This document shows positions 47,930 through 59,877 of a DNA stretch of 64,000 nt, one piece after another (position 1 is the first letter of the stretch; the number at the start of each line of letters is the position of its first letter). This stretch comes from Uranotaenia lowii (taxonomy: Eukaryota > Arthropoda > Insecta > Diptera > Culicidae). Below the pieces are notes generated by a model. That model saw only the letters and a program-made list of their open reading frames with translations. It did not search any database and was not told where the DNA came from. A program made the position numbers and the translations under genes. The stretch spans positions 334,330,009-334,394,008 of the forward strand of contig NC_073693.1 of assembly GCF_029784155.1 (NCBI RefSeq). Reading direction: 5' to 3'.

Positions 47930-50900
47930 CTGTTAAGATATAGTTAAATAGCAATTCTTTCTTCAACATTTGAAAATTACTGCAAAAATGAAGATTATTC
48001 AAAATTTCAAGCTCTACGTCACTTACATTTCCGTTTTATTTTTTATTTAAGGAAAACGAATTCAAGACCACTCTGACCCAAAGCCCTCAAGCAGCAAAGT
48101 TTTTCAACATGCCATTGACAATTAATCCATTTCCATGTTGACCCTTCAATCAGCAGAATTATATAGACAAAAAAAAATCAAACCCGACTGCCATAATTTA
48201 GTTTCCAACGGGCAACTTATTTGGAAAGTGAATAAACCTTCCAAGGATCATTAGATTCACCCGAGCCTACACGGAAAATGACTTGACATAGAGAGATCTC
48301 AACCTCCCCCAATTTCTTTGAGAAGAAATAAAAACTAGATAGAAAACCCTTCTTCGAATTTGGATTGGAAATGTTGGGACAGCAAAAAATCCATCTCAAT
48401 TTTTTCGCGCCATTAGCGCCAGCACGCACCCCAAAATTAATTGCCCGAAATTTGGGCTTATCAATTAGAAAGAATCGAGCCCGAGCGCTTGTCTTGATTA
48501 GTGTGGTGGAGTGCCTTTTACCCCAAATTAACTTCTTTATCACGGGCGAAATCTGGAATTTTTTTTTCTCTCTTACTACTATCGATATTTTGCATACCCT
48601 TTCGAAAGATGGAGAGTTCGGGTGGTTGTTAGATCATTCAACCTCAAGAGGTCCCGCCAAAGCCGGACAAAGCTTAGTTAGAACCATGACCAAGCGATTA
48701 TCAATTCCCTTTTAAGGTTTGCTAGGTTTGATTATTTCGTAAATTAGGGTTGTTGTCGCCCTCAAACTTTGAGCAACTGAATTAGAATTATTGGAATGAA
48801 AAACTAAAACATTCTAGTGAAATAATTTCCCTTATCTGTAAATTGTACGTCATAGTCTTTCGATGTGACCAAAAAAGTTGAGAACAGATATGAAGAAAAC
48901 ATTGAAATTATTGTCAATTTTTTCTAAATTGTCAACATCATCAAAACTGTCAGAATTGTTAATATTGTCATGCAAAACATTCGTTTTTACTTATTGTTGG
49001 CCGAGACGATTTTTCGTGTACGTTAGAACTGAAAACAAGTAGAGTTATATAAACAACAACACAAAATTTCATTTTGGAGAATTTAATTAAAAATCGAATT
49101 AACTTCACTAACTTTAGTATTGATGAGTAAAACACCATTAGCAATATGTAAAAGAAGACATCCAAGAACTATCAACTGATTGAATAATTTTTTTAAATAC
49201 TTAAAAGGAATTTGCTCTTTCATAATTTACGATCCTTCCACGTTTCATAAACTGCATTTGATCAATGGAATTGCTCGAATCGCTTGAAGCACAAACATCA
49301 TTAGAAGCTTACCCTTCAGCCAGCAGAAGTGCCATCTTAACCACAACCCATTAGAAGGCATAAGATGAAGAAGACCATGAAGGGAGAGTCTCCGGAGCAG
49401 AAACAAACCATTTCCTTCGGACACCGGAAGTGTCGTCCCATTAGGCAAAGATATTACTCTCGACTCTTCCTTTTTCCCCTGGCATTTACCCACTACTTGG
49501 TGTTTGTCTATGCGTTTGGGGTAAAAGATTGTGGTTTTCCATCTCGTCGTCGACTCTCCGGGCTCTGTCAGTCTTCTCTGGGTCGTCCTCCTTCTGCTTT
49601 TTGCCATAGAGACAAAGTTAGGTGCTGCTGGCTGAGAAAAGTCAACCCAGGATAGAGACAAAATGAAGATTTATTCGTGACAGGAAATTATGCAAAATTA
49701 AATAATTTTCCCTATCTCCAATCTTCCATTTCGAAAGCGTCGAGGAACTTGAACTGAACAAATAACAGTAGGTAAATACACATCAAGTCTTGGAAAGAGA
49801 GAGTATGGCAGCACACATTGTTTTACGATCGGTCAACATATTCTTAAAGTGGTGGTCATAAGTCTTGGCGAGGCACCATTTTGTATCTTGGGACGCCTTA
49901 ATGTATGCAACGATCCGGCATGAATACTAATCGACTAAATAATGAACAACAAATGGGTGCGTTTAATCGGTAGACGCAACATTAAAAGCTTTGAACTATC
50001 GATATTTAATTTGCATATATGGAGACATCGATCCAATTTGTTCGAAAATGCCTATTACATGCCATCAACTTGGGATATTTCAACCTTCAAAGCGCCTAAC
50101 TCGGTCCTTTTATCCTTCCAATTGAGCAATCTCCTATGAAACGCGCTACATTTGATTTGAAAACGCTTCCCCATGCGAAATATTCAATTTTCTTGTACCC
50201 AGGCTCTCCAAATGATAAGCGGAAAAAATCAACTCAGCGGAAAACTAAAAAGTCCTTTACATTTCAATCGTTTTCCGCTTCCACTCGAGCTCTCGAGTCA
50301 ATGGGGCAGCAGAGATGTAATCACTTTAAAAGCCTATCCGCTGGATGTGGAAGCTCGACGGCAAATCTCAGTCGGGATACTGTAACCAAATGGATTTTAA
50401 GAGCTTTGGGTAATGTTGAGCAAAACACTAACCTGTGTTGTTTGAACATTTCAAATTCAGATTTTATTTTTATCGACTCATTTCCCTTTATTCAAACATC
50501 ATTCATTGGAAGCTTAAACATTTTCCCGAATACCCAATTTACCCCGCACTCCCTTACAGCCTAAAAGCTCATTTAAAACTTCCTTCGAGCTTGTAAATAA
50601 GGCAAAGAGATCCCCGAAGACAAACGACTTGTCGAATTCAAATGAAGAACACTTATCGTCGGTCGTCGGTCGTCGGTCCTTTTCCTCCTTCTTGCTTGCA
50701 ACACCCATGAAGAAAGATTCGAGTCAATGAGCTAGCCATTTGGCTGGCAAATTTTATGCAAATGCTCATAAAAACCGCGATTTCATAATTTAATCAAATA
50801 AGATCGTTTCACCAGGCACGCGTCGAAGCTTGTTCAGCTTGACAACGAACTTTGCAGATTCATAATTGACAAAACTTCCAAAAAACCTGTTTTTTGTCAG

Positions 50901-51012
50901 ATATCAATCATTTGAAGGTCCTGGTAAGAAACCCAATGATAACAGTATTCGGTATGATAAAGATAAGTTGAAAATTTCCCTGAATGATTCTTGTTTTTTG
51001 AAATATACAATA
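47930..51012. other. Intergenic; decayed satellite island at 48905-48972
   Basis: Mixed composition. 48340-48720 and 49240-50780 are more GC-balanced with overlapping short frames on both strands, none with a motif. 48905-48972 contains AATTGTCAACATCATCAAAA and GTCAGAATTGTTAATATTGT, readable as five to seven decayed copies of the 9-bp satellite. Confidence 0.4.
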
Positions 51013-52280
51013 CATGTATATAGAGTGTCCTACCCGGGATTTCCCGGTGGGAAATTCCCGGGAATAAGAAAAATTCGGAAATTCCTGAATCCCGGGAAAC
51101 GCTTAAAACATCCCGGGAATTCCCGAAGCCAGTAAAATGTGCTAAAGTACTACAAATTTATACGATCCAAATTGGAGAAAATGAATCAGATTGAGCAAGG
51201 AAAATGAAAGTTCTACCACTGACCATGCTGACTGGACATTCGATTTCGTTTGTTGGATGATTTTTCCAACAGTACGCAATATCGATTCCAGAGTGTGCAT
51301 TGATCAATTTGAAGAAATGCCATCCCAGTTAGAAAGTGGCGCCCAACTTTAAAAAATATAGGCAAAAATAGGCAATTTCTACGATAAAACCGGGCTAAAG
51401 TGTTACATTTTTCCTACAGGGCTTATTTTTGTCAAATTTGCCTGCAACTTTAAAAAATATAGGAAAAATAGGCAATTTCTACGATAAAACCGGGCTAAAG
51501 TGTTACATTTTTCCTACAGGGCTCATTTTTGTCAAATTTGCCTGCAAAATTTGACAACAAAATATAAGCCAGAAAATGGTCGATTTTTTATTCAAAGTTT
51601 CATGTCAGTGTGATCAGCGGTTCTACCTTGATGGCTTAGTTATAAATTTTTTTTTTCTAAAATCTGGTGAATACATTTAATTTGATTAAAAAATGTTTTT
51701 CCAATTGAAAACTAAGTGTAAAAGTGAAAAACGACAAAGAGACTCTAAAACCAAAAAATTCCAATAATGAAACGCTACAGTAAGAATCTGTATGTTCTAT
51801 TTAGCAATATCTCATCATTTAGAACTTTCGTTTCGGATAATTTTGACAGTAGCAAAATCATCAGCAAAAAATGACATATTGCTAAACAAATGGATCATTA
51901 TCTGAAAATTTACGATATTTTATGAATAACCTAAAGTCTAGCTAACTAACTTCTATCGATATGGAGAAATTTTTCTCAAATTTTAGGATCAGACCAGTTT
52001 GTCGGTTAAAGTACTTTGTTTTTGAGTCTTTGGTTTGCTTATTGAATTTTCTAGGCATTAAAAAAGTTTGAAATGTGTTGCAATACTAGGTACTACATTA
52101 AAATTAAAGAAATACCATATTGATAAGAATTCGTATGCAGTAGAGGGTTAAGATCTACATGTTGAAATCTTCATTTTATATGTTTCCCGGGATCCCGGGA
52201 ATTCCCGGGAAAAGGATCGTCAGATTTCCTGATTCCCAGGAACGCTAAAATCGTCGGGAAATGGACACTCTACATGTATA
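51013..52280. mobile_element. CCCGGG-rich hAT-like element, 1,252 bp, perfect 8-bp TSD
   Basis: The element is 51021-52272 and begins TAGAGTGTCC; the end is its exact complement GGACACTCTA. The octamer CATGTATA lies at 51013-51020 and 52273-52280. Palindromic CCCGGGAATTCCCGGG-like words crowd both ends. No transposase. It contains an internal 101-bp tandem duplication. A diverged relative lies at 28858-29597. Confidence 0.9.
51345..51546 (+). repeat. 101-bp tandem duplication inside the hAT-like element
   Basis: The block starting AACTTTAAAAAATATAGG at 51345 repeats from 51446 with only minor changes, including one 3-bp indel (GGCAAAAATAGG against GGAAAAATAGG) and TTA/TCA near the end. Both copies include AAACCGGGCTAAAGTGTTAC. 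Confidence 0.85.
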
Positions 52281-52424
52281 TTAAACCGCTGCATGCTTTG
52301 CATGGAAATTTAAAGTTTATAAGTTTTCACTTCTCTTATAATTTTTATTGGTTGTCCAGATGAACCAGCTGAAAGCTGAAAATCTCTATAATAAAGACAT
52401 TAAAAAATTGGTTGTCCAAAAAAG

Positions 52425-52770
52425 CTGAAGTCAGAAGCTATGCGTTTGGAATTTTTTAAGATCATGACCACAACAAATGCCAAAAAGGTATGTAAAAACC
52501 GTACTTTTCAATCAAAAGATCGTGAAAATTGTTTAAGTCACACCAGATAAATTTGGAAATGAGGATTAGAAAGTTGAAGTTATTTGGGGCATTTATGCAT
52601 TTTAAGAATTTCAAAATACGAAACATAAATCATCCGACGATTTTTGTCAATTTTAATATCTCAAAACTTTTAACACCTATAAGTATTAAACTTTGCACTG
52701 GACTTTGAGTATATTAATGCAAGATTTTTGTTATAAAATTCCGGAAATTTAGGAATTTAGCCAAATTTAA
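52425..52770 (+). repeat. Dispersed repeat, second copy of 16167-16560
   Basis: Shares ordered words (CATGACCACAA, GATAAATTTGGAAA, GATTAGAAAGT, ACTTTGCACTGG, TTTGAGTATA) with 16167-16560. Family not recognised; no coding sequence. Confidence 0.55.
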
Positions 52771-53639
52771 AAAAAAAAATAAACTAAAATAAATCTTAGA
52801 TAATTTTGAAAACAAAACGTTTTGCAGGCTTGTTTAGTCTAAATATATAAAAATGAATGTTTGTCTGTCTGTCTGTTCCCTACCCAAGTAACAATTTTAG
52901 CTTTATTATGGTCAGCAAAATTTCGTTTGGACTATAGCATTAATCTTCATAAAAAGCTAAAGCGCATTCTATAACATCACCTGGACTCTAATAAAGCCAA
53001 AATTAGGCTATTTGGCCCTATTCTAGAAACGTCATCATGACATATCATTGTTGGTCATCAATGTTGGTCACTAAAGCTTTTAAAAAGCTATTATTAAACA
53101 TGTTAGGAATTTTTGTATTTTTTCGATTCTGTGAGTTCTCGGAGTTTTATTTTTATTTTTTCCAGCAACCATAATGGTTGATGATTGCATTATTGAGATA
53201 TGATCTGGTAAAATTAATAGCCAAAATATCAATGTTTTAACCTTATTATGAGCCTCTTTTGTACTGCCAGTCAAGATTTTAGGTGAAATGTGTATGAAAT
53301 AGTATCTTAAAATAAATGCGCCTCGTCAAATCTGATGGTCAATCATGATGGAATTGATGGAAAATAGGCCTGAAAAAATATTTTCCAATACTTGCATTGT
53401 GAATCCATCAACATGGCGTCATTTTGTGCCCTTCGATTTTGCAACCAACATGGCGTGAGTCAATTCAAAGTTTTATTATGGTTTAATGATGACCCCAAAA
53501 TAAGCTACGATTTGACGTTTCTCCCGCAAGCCAACCATTTAGACGCTTAGGATAAGTTCCTCATTTCTGAGTTGTTAATCCTTAGTACAGTAAATGAGGA
53601 CAGACATTTTAAATGAAAACGGATTGGTTGTTAATCACT

Positions 53640-55200
53640 TGTTGAATAAATCATGAGTTGAAGTCAAATTTCGTTGTCTGACGCCATCTTGAAATCCAAG
53701 ATGGCGGCTTCCGCTGAACTTTAAAATGTTGTAAATGACTTAAAATCGCATGAATCCCTATCAATATTGGTATTGGGTGAAAGGGCTAAACGAGAAGAAG
53801 TCGAATTTCGCTATCAGACGCCATCTTGAAATCCAAGATGGCGGCATCCGCTGAACTTTTAATGCTGTAAATGACAAAAAGTCCCATTAAACAACCACTA
53901 TATGGGTATTGGTTGAAAGGGCTAAACTAGAAGAAACCATTTTTTTCTTTCCGACGCCATCTTGAATTTCAAGATGGCGTCTTCCACTGAACTTTGAAAT
54001 GCTGTTAGTCACTGTGAATCGCATGAAAGGCCCACAATATTGGTATTTAGTGAAAGGGCTAAACTAGAAGAAGTCGAATTTCGCTATCGGACGTCAACTT
54101 GAAATCCAAGATGGCGGCTTCCACTGAACTTTAAAATGCTGTTAATCACTGAAAATTGCATGAAACTCCCACAATATGGGCGTTGTGTGAAAGGACCAAA
54201 CGACTAAAAGTCGAAGTTTTCTATCAAACGACATCTTGAAATAAAAGATGGCGGCTTCCACTGAGCTTTAAAATTCAGCAAAAGACTAAAAACCGCACGA
54301 AAGCTTTACAATATTGGTATTCGTTGAAAGGGATAAACTAGAAGAACCAGACCCTGATTGTTTTTGGCAACCCGCTAGATCATTTTGTGTTGTCAAAACG
54401 AACGATTTTTTTCCCAACTTTGTTTTTACTTAGTACTACATTTTTTATCGTATTTTTGATGCATTTTGCACTTTTCGTGTTTTGTCGATAGTTTTTGTTT
54501 TTTCGCCATATTTGTTATTTATGTAATTGTATTAAGTCTATCATGCTAATATGTCTAAATTGTATTGGTCCTATTATAGCGAAAACTATCAAGTAATGTT
54601 GTTTCTGTTATTTGTTTGATTTAGGGAAATGTGCCAAAATCGGATGTTGCCAAAACCAAATGTTGCCAAAAACGATCGGGGTCTGTATTGTGGTTGTTTT
54701 GTGCGATTTTGAGTCACTTACAGCATTTCAGAGTAAAGCGAAAAGAGAAAATCGACTACTACTCGTTTAGCCCTTTCACACAATAACAATATTGTTGGGG
54801 TTTCATACGATTATAAGTCATATACAACATTTTAAAGTTCAGCGGAAACCGCCATCTTGAATTTGGATGGCGTCAAATAACGAAATTCGACTTTTACTGG
54901 TTCATCTCTTTCAACTAATACCCATATTGTAAGGGTTTGAGGCGATTTTCAGTCATTTACAGTATTTTCAAGTTGAGTGGTAGCCGCCATCTTGGAATTA
55001 AAGATGGCGACGGACAACGAAATTCGACTTCTACTCGTTTATTACTTTCACCTAATAACAATATTGTGAAGGTTTCATGATATTTTCAGTTATTTACAAC
55101 TTTGAAAAAAAAAACGGAAGCCGCTATCTTGTATTAATGATGGCGTCAAGCAACAAATTTTGTTCCTCCTATTTGAACCCTTTTACTCAATACTCATATT
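53640..55200. repeat. Hairpin-bearing ~137-bp units, five forward and three reverse (copy 2)
   Basis: Cores (GCCATCTTG, short spacer, CAAGATGGC) start near 53681, 53819, 53956, 54092 and 54229, then on the other strand near 54850, 54988 and 55123. Spacing is 136-138 bp in both halves. Each unit also carries AAGTCGAATTTCG, ATGGGTATTGG and GAAAGGGCTAAAC words. The forward and reverse halves could pair to make long imperfect inverted arms. Confidence 0.88.
54349..54685. mobile_element. Nested palindromic MITE, CAGACCC ends
   Basis: The left end CAGACCCTGATTGTTTTTGG pairs with the right end, which reads CAGACCCCGATCGTTTTTGG on the minus strand, followed by GCAAC on both. It sits exactly where the hairpin units switch orientation. 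No clean TSD: TA follows the right end but AC precedes the left end. Confidence 0.7.
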
Positions 55201-55918
55201 GTAGAGTTTTTCATTCCACTTCCGGTAATTCGATGTGTTCATAGATTTTTATAATTTTTTATCATTTTAACTCAAAATCAACACACAGAACTTATCAAAA
55301 CTGTGTAAAAATGGGAATTCCAATTCAAATATGTGCTATCTAATCTGAGCGTGTCCTGTTTTGACATCTTGATCGAGAACTGTCACTAAGTTTTATGGCG
55401 GTTTAACAATCAGGCACTGAGTGCTATTATAGAACATGCAAAAGAAAGCTTGGAGCAAACTTCTAAGTTTGTGTTTTATTATAGTTTAAAAATTATAGTT
55501 TAAAAAGGAATGCTATCCTAACTCTTTCTAAATAACTAAAACAGTATGTTTAATGGAAGATTTATGAGCGTTTTCAAAACTATCTGAAAACAGATGGTCG
55601 ATTCAAGAATATAAGCATTTTGCATGACCATAATAAAACCGTCATAAAACGAGCTGCACAAAAAAAGCCATAATAAAACATCGAAATGCTTGTTAGCTTG
55701 ATCTGTGTTACTTGGGTATAGACTCGGATACTAATGAGCCGATCATCTTGAAAATTGGTATCTAAGAGTTTTTATTACCGGAGATGGTTTCTATAGAAAT
55801 ACTTACAAACCCCTCCGACGTAATAGAGAGGGGACTCCCATACAAAAGTAATAAAAATTGTACACAATTCGAACAATTCTTAGGAACCACTGAACCGGTC
55901 AACATGAAACTTGGTATG

Positions 55919-56861
<943 letters not shown>

Positions 56862-57317
56862 GAGTGGCCTCCAATACAATTTTTTGCAAAATTTGAGAAC
56901 AAATCAAACCAAATGGAACCAAATTTAACATGGATGGTAATTCGATTGGGGAGAAACAATGGGGGTAGGGGGCCTTCCATATAATTTAATGCATTATTTG
57001 ATATCGTATCATGCAAAATTATCCAAATTTAAGAAGAGAATAAGTTCTCCAGTGATCCAAAAATATTGTATGATAATAAAATATTATACACCCATAGAAG
57101 AGGTTGCAAAAATCCAATGCCTATTTAGCATATCTCTGTGCCGATAATGCGCTGAAATGTGCACTGTGCCGAAGACGGTATGTTTGAAAAACCGTAACTG
57201 GCATAAGGACTCGGCTCCCAACCAAAATGATGACCACTACATTCAAGCGAAACAAGAAAAACCTATTCCTATTGGATAATTCATCCCAGAAACAAAAATA
57301 AATAAAAATTAAAACCA

Positions 57318-57401
57318 CAGCGCCGTAGTGAGAATCGAACTCAAATTACCAATCATAGCGTCTTGCCAGACCGGCATTTTAACCAGTGTACTATTCAAGC
57401 T
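57318..57401 (-). mobile_element. tRNA-like SINE head
   Basis: On the minus strand there is a perfect A box (TAGTACACTGG, 57393-57383) and a near-consensus B box (AGTTCGATTCT, 57341-57331). Acceptor strands GCTTGAA and TACGGCG do not pair, so it is not a functional tRNA. AT-rich sequence follows. It differs from the SINE at 40003 in head sequence. Body limits are unclear. Confidence 0.6.
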
Positions 57402-57517
57402 TCATACAGGACGAGGGATATTTGTCATAGGCTTTCTGTCACCGATCAATCGAAAAAAACGCACAACGGCGGCTTCCCGGCGTTTGGCCTTCTTTCAATG
57501 CATTCCTTTGTCTTTCG

Positions 57518-57778
57518 ATGGAAACGGGAAAGGGAACGGGAGTGAAGGAACGGGAAACCCATTGAATGAGAACTGTGCTTTGCTTACTGCCTGCTATTAC
57601 ATACACACGCTACATATACACAGCTGCCAAAGCCGGGCAGCTTGTTTTGTTATGGAAACGGGAAAGGGAACGGGAGTGAAGGAAACGGGAAACCCATTGA
57701 ATGAGAACTGTGTTTGCTTACCGCCTGCTATTACATACACACGCTACATATACACAGCTGCTAAAGCCGGGCAGCTTG
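57518..57778 (+). repeat. 134-bp period tandem duplication
   Basis: The block ATGGAAACGGGAAAGGGAAC...CATACACACGCTACATATAC...CCGGGCAGCTTG at 57518-57644 repeats at 57652-57778 with few changes. Shorter echoes (CATACACACGCACAGCTTGG, CATTCACACGCACAGTGCTC) follow at about 57838-57932. The 158-codon frame across it is not credible as a gene: the repeat changes phase inside it. Confidence 0.85.
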
Positions 57779-57989
57779 GCCGGTGCGTGGTTGTTTGCCG
57801 GTAAATTGAAGGAATGTTTTTTTTTGTTGCTTTTACTGCATACACACGCACAGCTTGGCCGTGGTTTGCCGGTGCCAGTGGATTGGATTAGAAGGATATT
57901 TTTGTTGTTGCTTTTGCTACATTCACACGCACAGTGCTCGGTTCGCTGGCTGCCTGGTGTTGGCCGGTATTTATTTCTATCCTTCTTCG

Positions 57990-59877
57990 TCTTGTGATGC
58001 GATAGGGAGGGACGTGCAAACGTTTTTATTTTGTTTCTTTCAGACATACGCAATTCGGTTAACTTGGGAGATTAATGCCAGTGGGAGCAAATCGAATCAG
58101 CACCGGTCGCGTTATCTTCTTGTACCAATGATGCTATGTAATTGACTACACGCCATTGGCACAGAGGCTGAATTTTGGGTGTAGCAAAGGGTAGTTGAGT
58201 AGAATTTTTGTTCTATTTGTTTAAGGCTTCTTCCTCCTTTCACCTATTCGATAGGAAAGGGAAAGAGGAGCTCCCATGCATTTTTTTAAGTGCTCGAGTG
58301 CTTATTTAGCAAATGGGTACTAATTGAGAAAAGTATTTCAATTCAAAAAAATTTCTAAGATGTTTTGGATCCCCTCACGGGATAGGAAAGAGAAGAGAGG
58401 TGTCTTACATATGTTTTGATTAATTCAAGAGCTTATCAAATAAATTTATCCATTTTTTTTTTTCAGGGGAGCGTACTAGGTTACGAGAAATAATTCTAAG
58501 GTTATTAAAAGAACCATTGTCACCTTCCAGTGGGAGATTAGAGAGGGGAAAAGAGTGTTAAAATATCTGTCAGTATTTCTACAAAATATTTTTCTTAAAT
58601 TTTGCTTCAAAAGATTTGTATGTGAGCTTTTATTTATTTTTAAATCTCTAGCCATAAGTTATTAAAACGCTGAGTTTAAAAGGTTTTCAAACACTACAAG
58701 TGTATGATAGGACACACATTCTTGCTGTTCCCCAAAAATGAAGTTTAAATCGCTCGACAAATGTTTCCTTGGCAGCCGTTAGCCGCGACACACAAACCAA
58801 TTAAATTTTTATGAACTCATTAACGCAGCCGCCATCGTCCTCCGTCCTTTGCAAGTAACTAGTGCCACCATCATCCCGGAGTCCCGGAAACACAACGACG
58901 GCCCCGGATGAGATTGATCGTCTGACTAATGTGCTGCTGAAAACTCATTTCCAGGCACGCTTTAAGAAGAATCTTCGACGGGTGTCCCGTTTTCTGGTTC
59001 ATTCGATGAAGGTTGAGAAAAAAACAAAAAAAAAATCTCTTGGAGAGTTGAAGCTAATTATGACATTACCATCGAATGGAAAATGAGCCACGAGAAAACA
59101 AACGGGAAAATGTGATGGCTGTTTGGTTGGGAGTGAGAAAACGAAAATATTTTTCCCCGGGAAAATTTTCTGCACTCTAATAGACATACCCTACATAAAA
59201 ACACAACGTGCTCACTCGAAACGATTAACAAAACTTTTATCTTCTCCGATTTCGCTGCGGAGAAGCTTTTTATGAAAGCTCATTTCATTTTCCTGTTTTC
59301 TCAAATTGAGCTTGTATGGGGATGAGACTGGTGTGGAAGATAAACAAGAACGAGGAGAAAAAACACCCTAAGGAAACTTTCTTTTCAGTGGAGCTATTCC
59401 GGAACCCGCTTCCTGGAACCGTGATTTATCGATAGTAGTTAATTAGAATTTATTCATTGGGTTCAACGGTTTCGGTTTACTCCGGCAGCCAACTTTGGCC
59501 TTCTCGACTCTCCCCCACACACCGTTTGGCGCCATATTGCTGTGGATCCGGATCCGAAAAGTGGTGAAGAGGCTCCCAAGAAAACAGAGGAATCTTCGCA
59601 GATTGAAACTTTGTGCTGTCAAGTTAGAGCAAAGTGAACTTGAAAAAAAAAACAAATTAACTCGTTTGCGGTTCGAGTTGCCTCAAGCAATCCTCTGACC
59701 TAATTTTGTTTCCATAGGATTATTTTATCTTAAGGGGAAATCGAACCCCGAAAATTAAAAAAAAATATAAATCATGAGATTCCAAAAAGCCTCAGTGGTC
59801 TCCCAGTATCAGAGAATGGCGCTTAAACTACTAATGGTTGCTTCGCTCTAGCATTTGTTACAAATGTACAAATTAAC
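57990..59877. other. Intergenic, no gene recognised
   Basis: 58740-59700 is more GC-balanced with short frames on both strands (58862-59086 and 59495-59698 plus; 59443-59655 minus), none with a motif. The rest is AT-rich. Confidence 0.35.

Larger units (their letters stand above)
52881..55718 (+). mobile_element. CCCAAGTAAC foldback-type element, copy 2 (2,834 bp, TA TSD)
   Basis: The element is 52883-55716, flanked by TA at 52881-52882 and 55717-55718. Termini are CCCAAGTAACA and TGTTACTTGGG, with subterminal GCTTTATTATGG and its complement. Inside, hairpin units run forward (53640-54340), then a nested 337-bp palindromic MITE (54349-54685), then units in reverse (54715-55200). No transposase frame. 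It lies in the opposite orientation to copy 1 at 28214-30876. Confidence 0.87.

Noticed and set aside
43917..47936. Open frames of 500-1,300 codons with LPFAFCL and KIV repeats
   Set aside because: Frames through the 7-bp and inverted 9-bp satellites. The apparent fusion of two protein repeats is only the joint of two satellites.
49245..49661. 138-codon minus frame and overlapping plus frame
   Set aside because: Both strands are open over the same DNA, and neither has a motif or codon pattern that favours it.
53640..55200. Regularly spaced palindromic repeats as a CRISPR-like array
   Set aside because: The whole ~137-bp unit is repeated, there are no unique spacers, the orientation inverts, and the context is an insect transposon.
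57328..57804. 158-codon plus frame
   Set aside because: It spans a SINE head and a 134-bp tandem duplication; the repeated DNA is read in two different phases, so no protein repeat is conserved.
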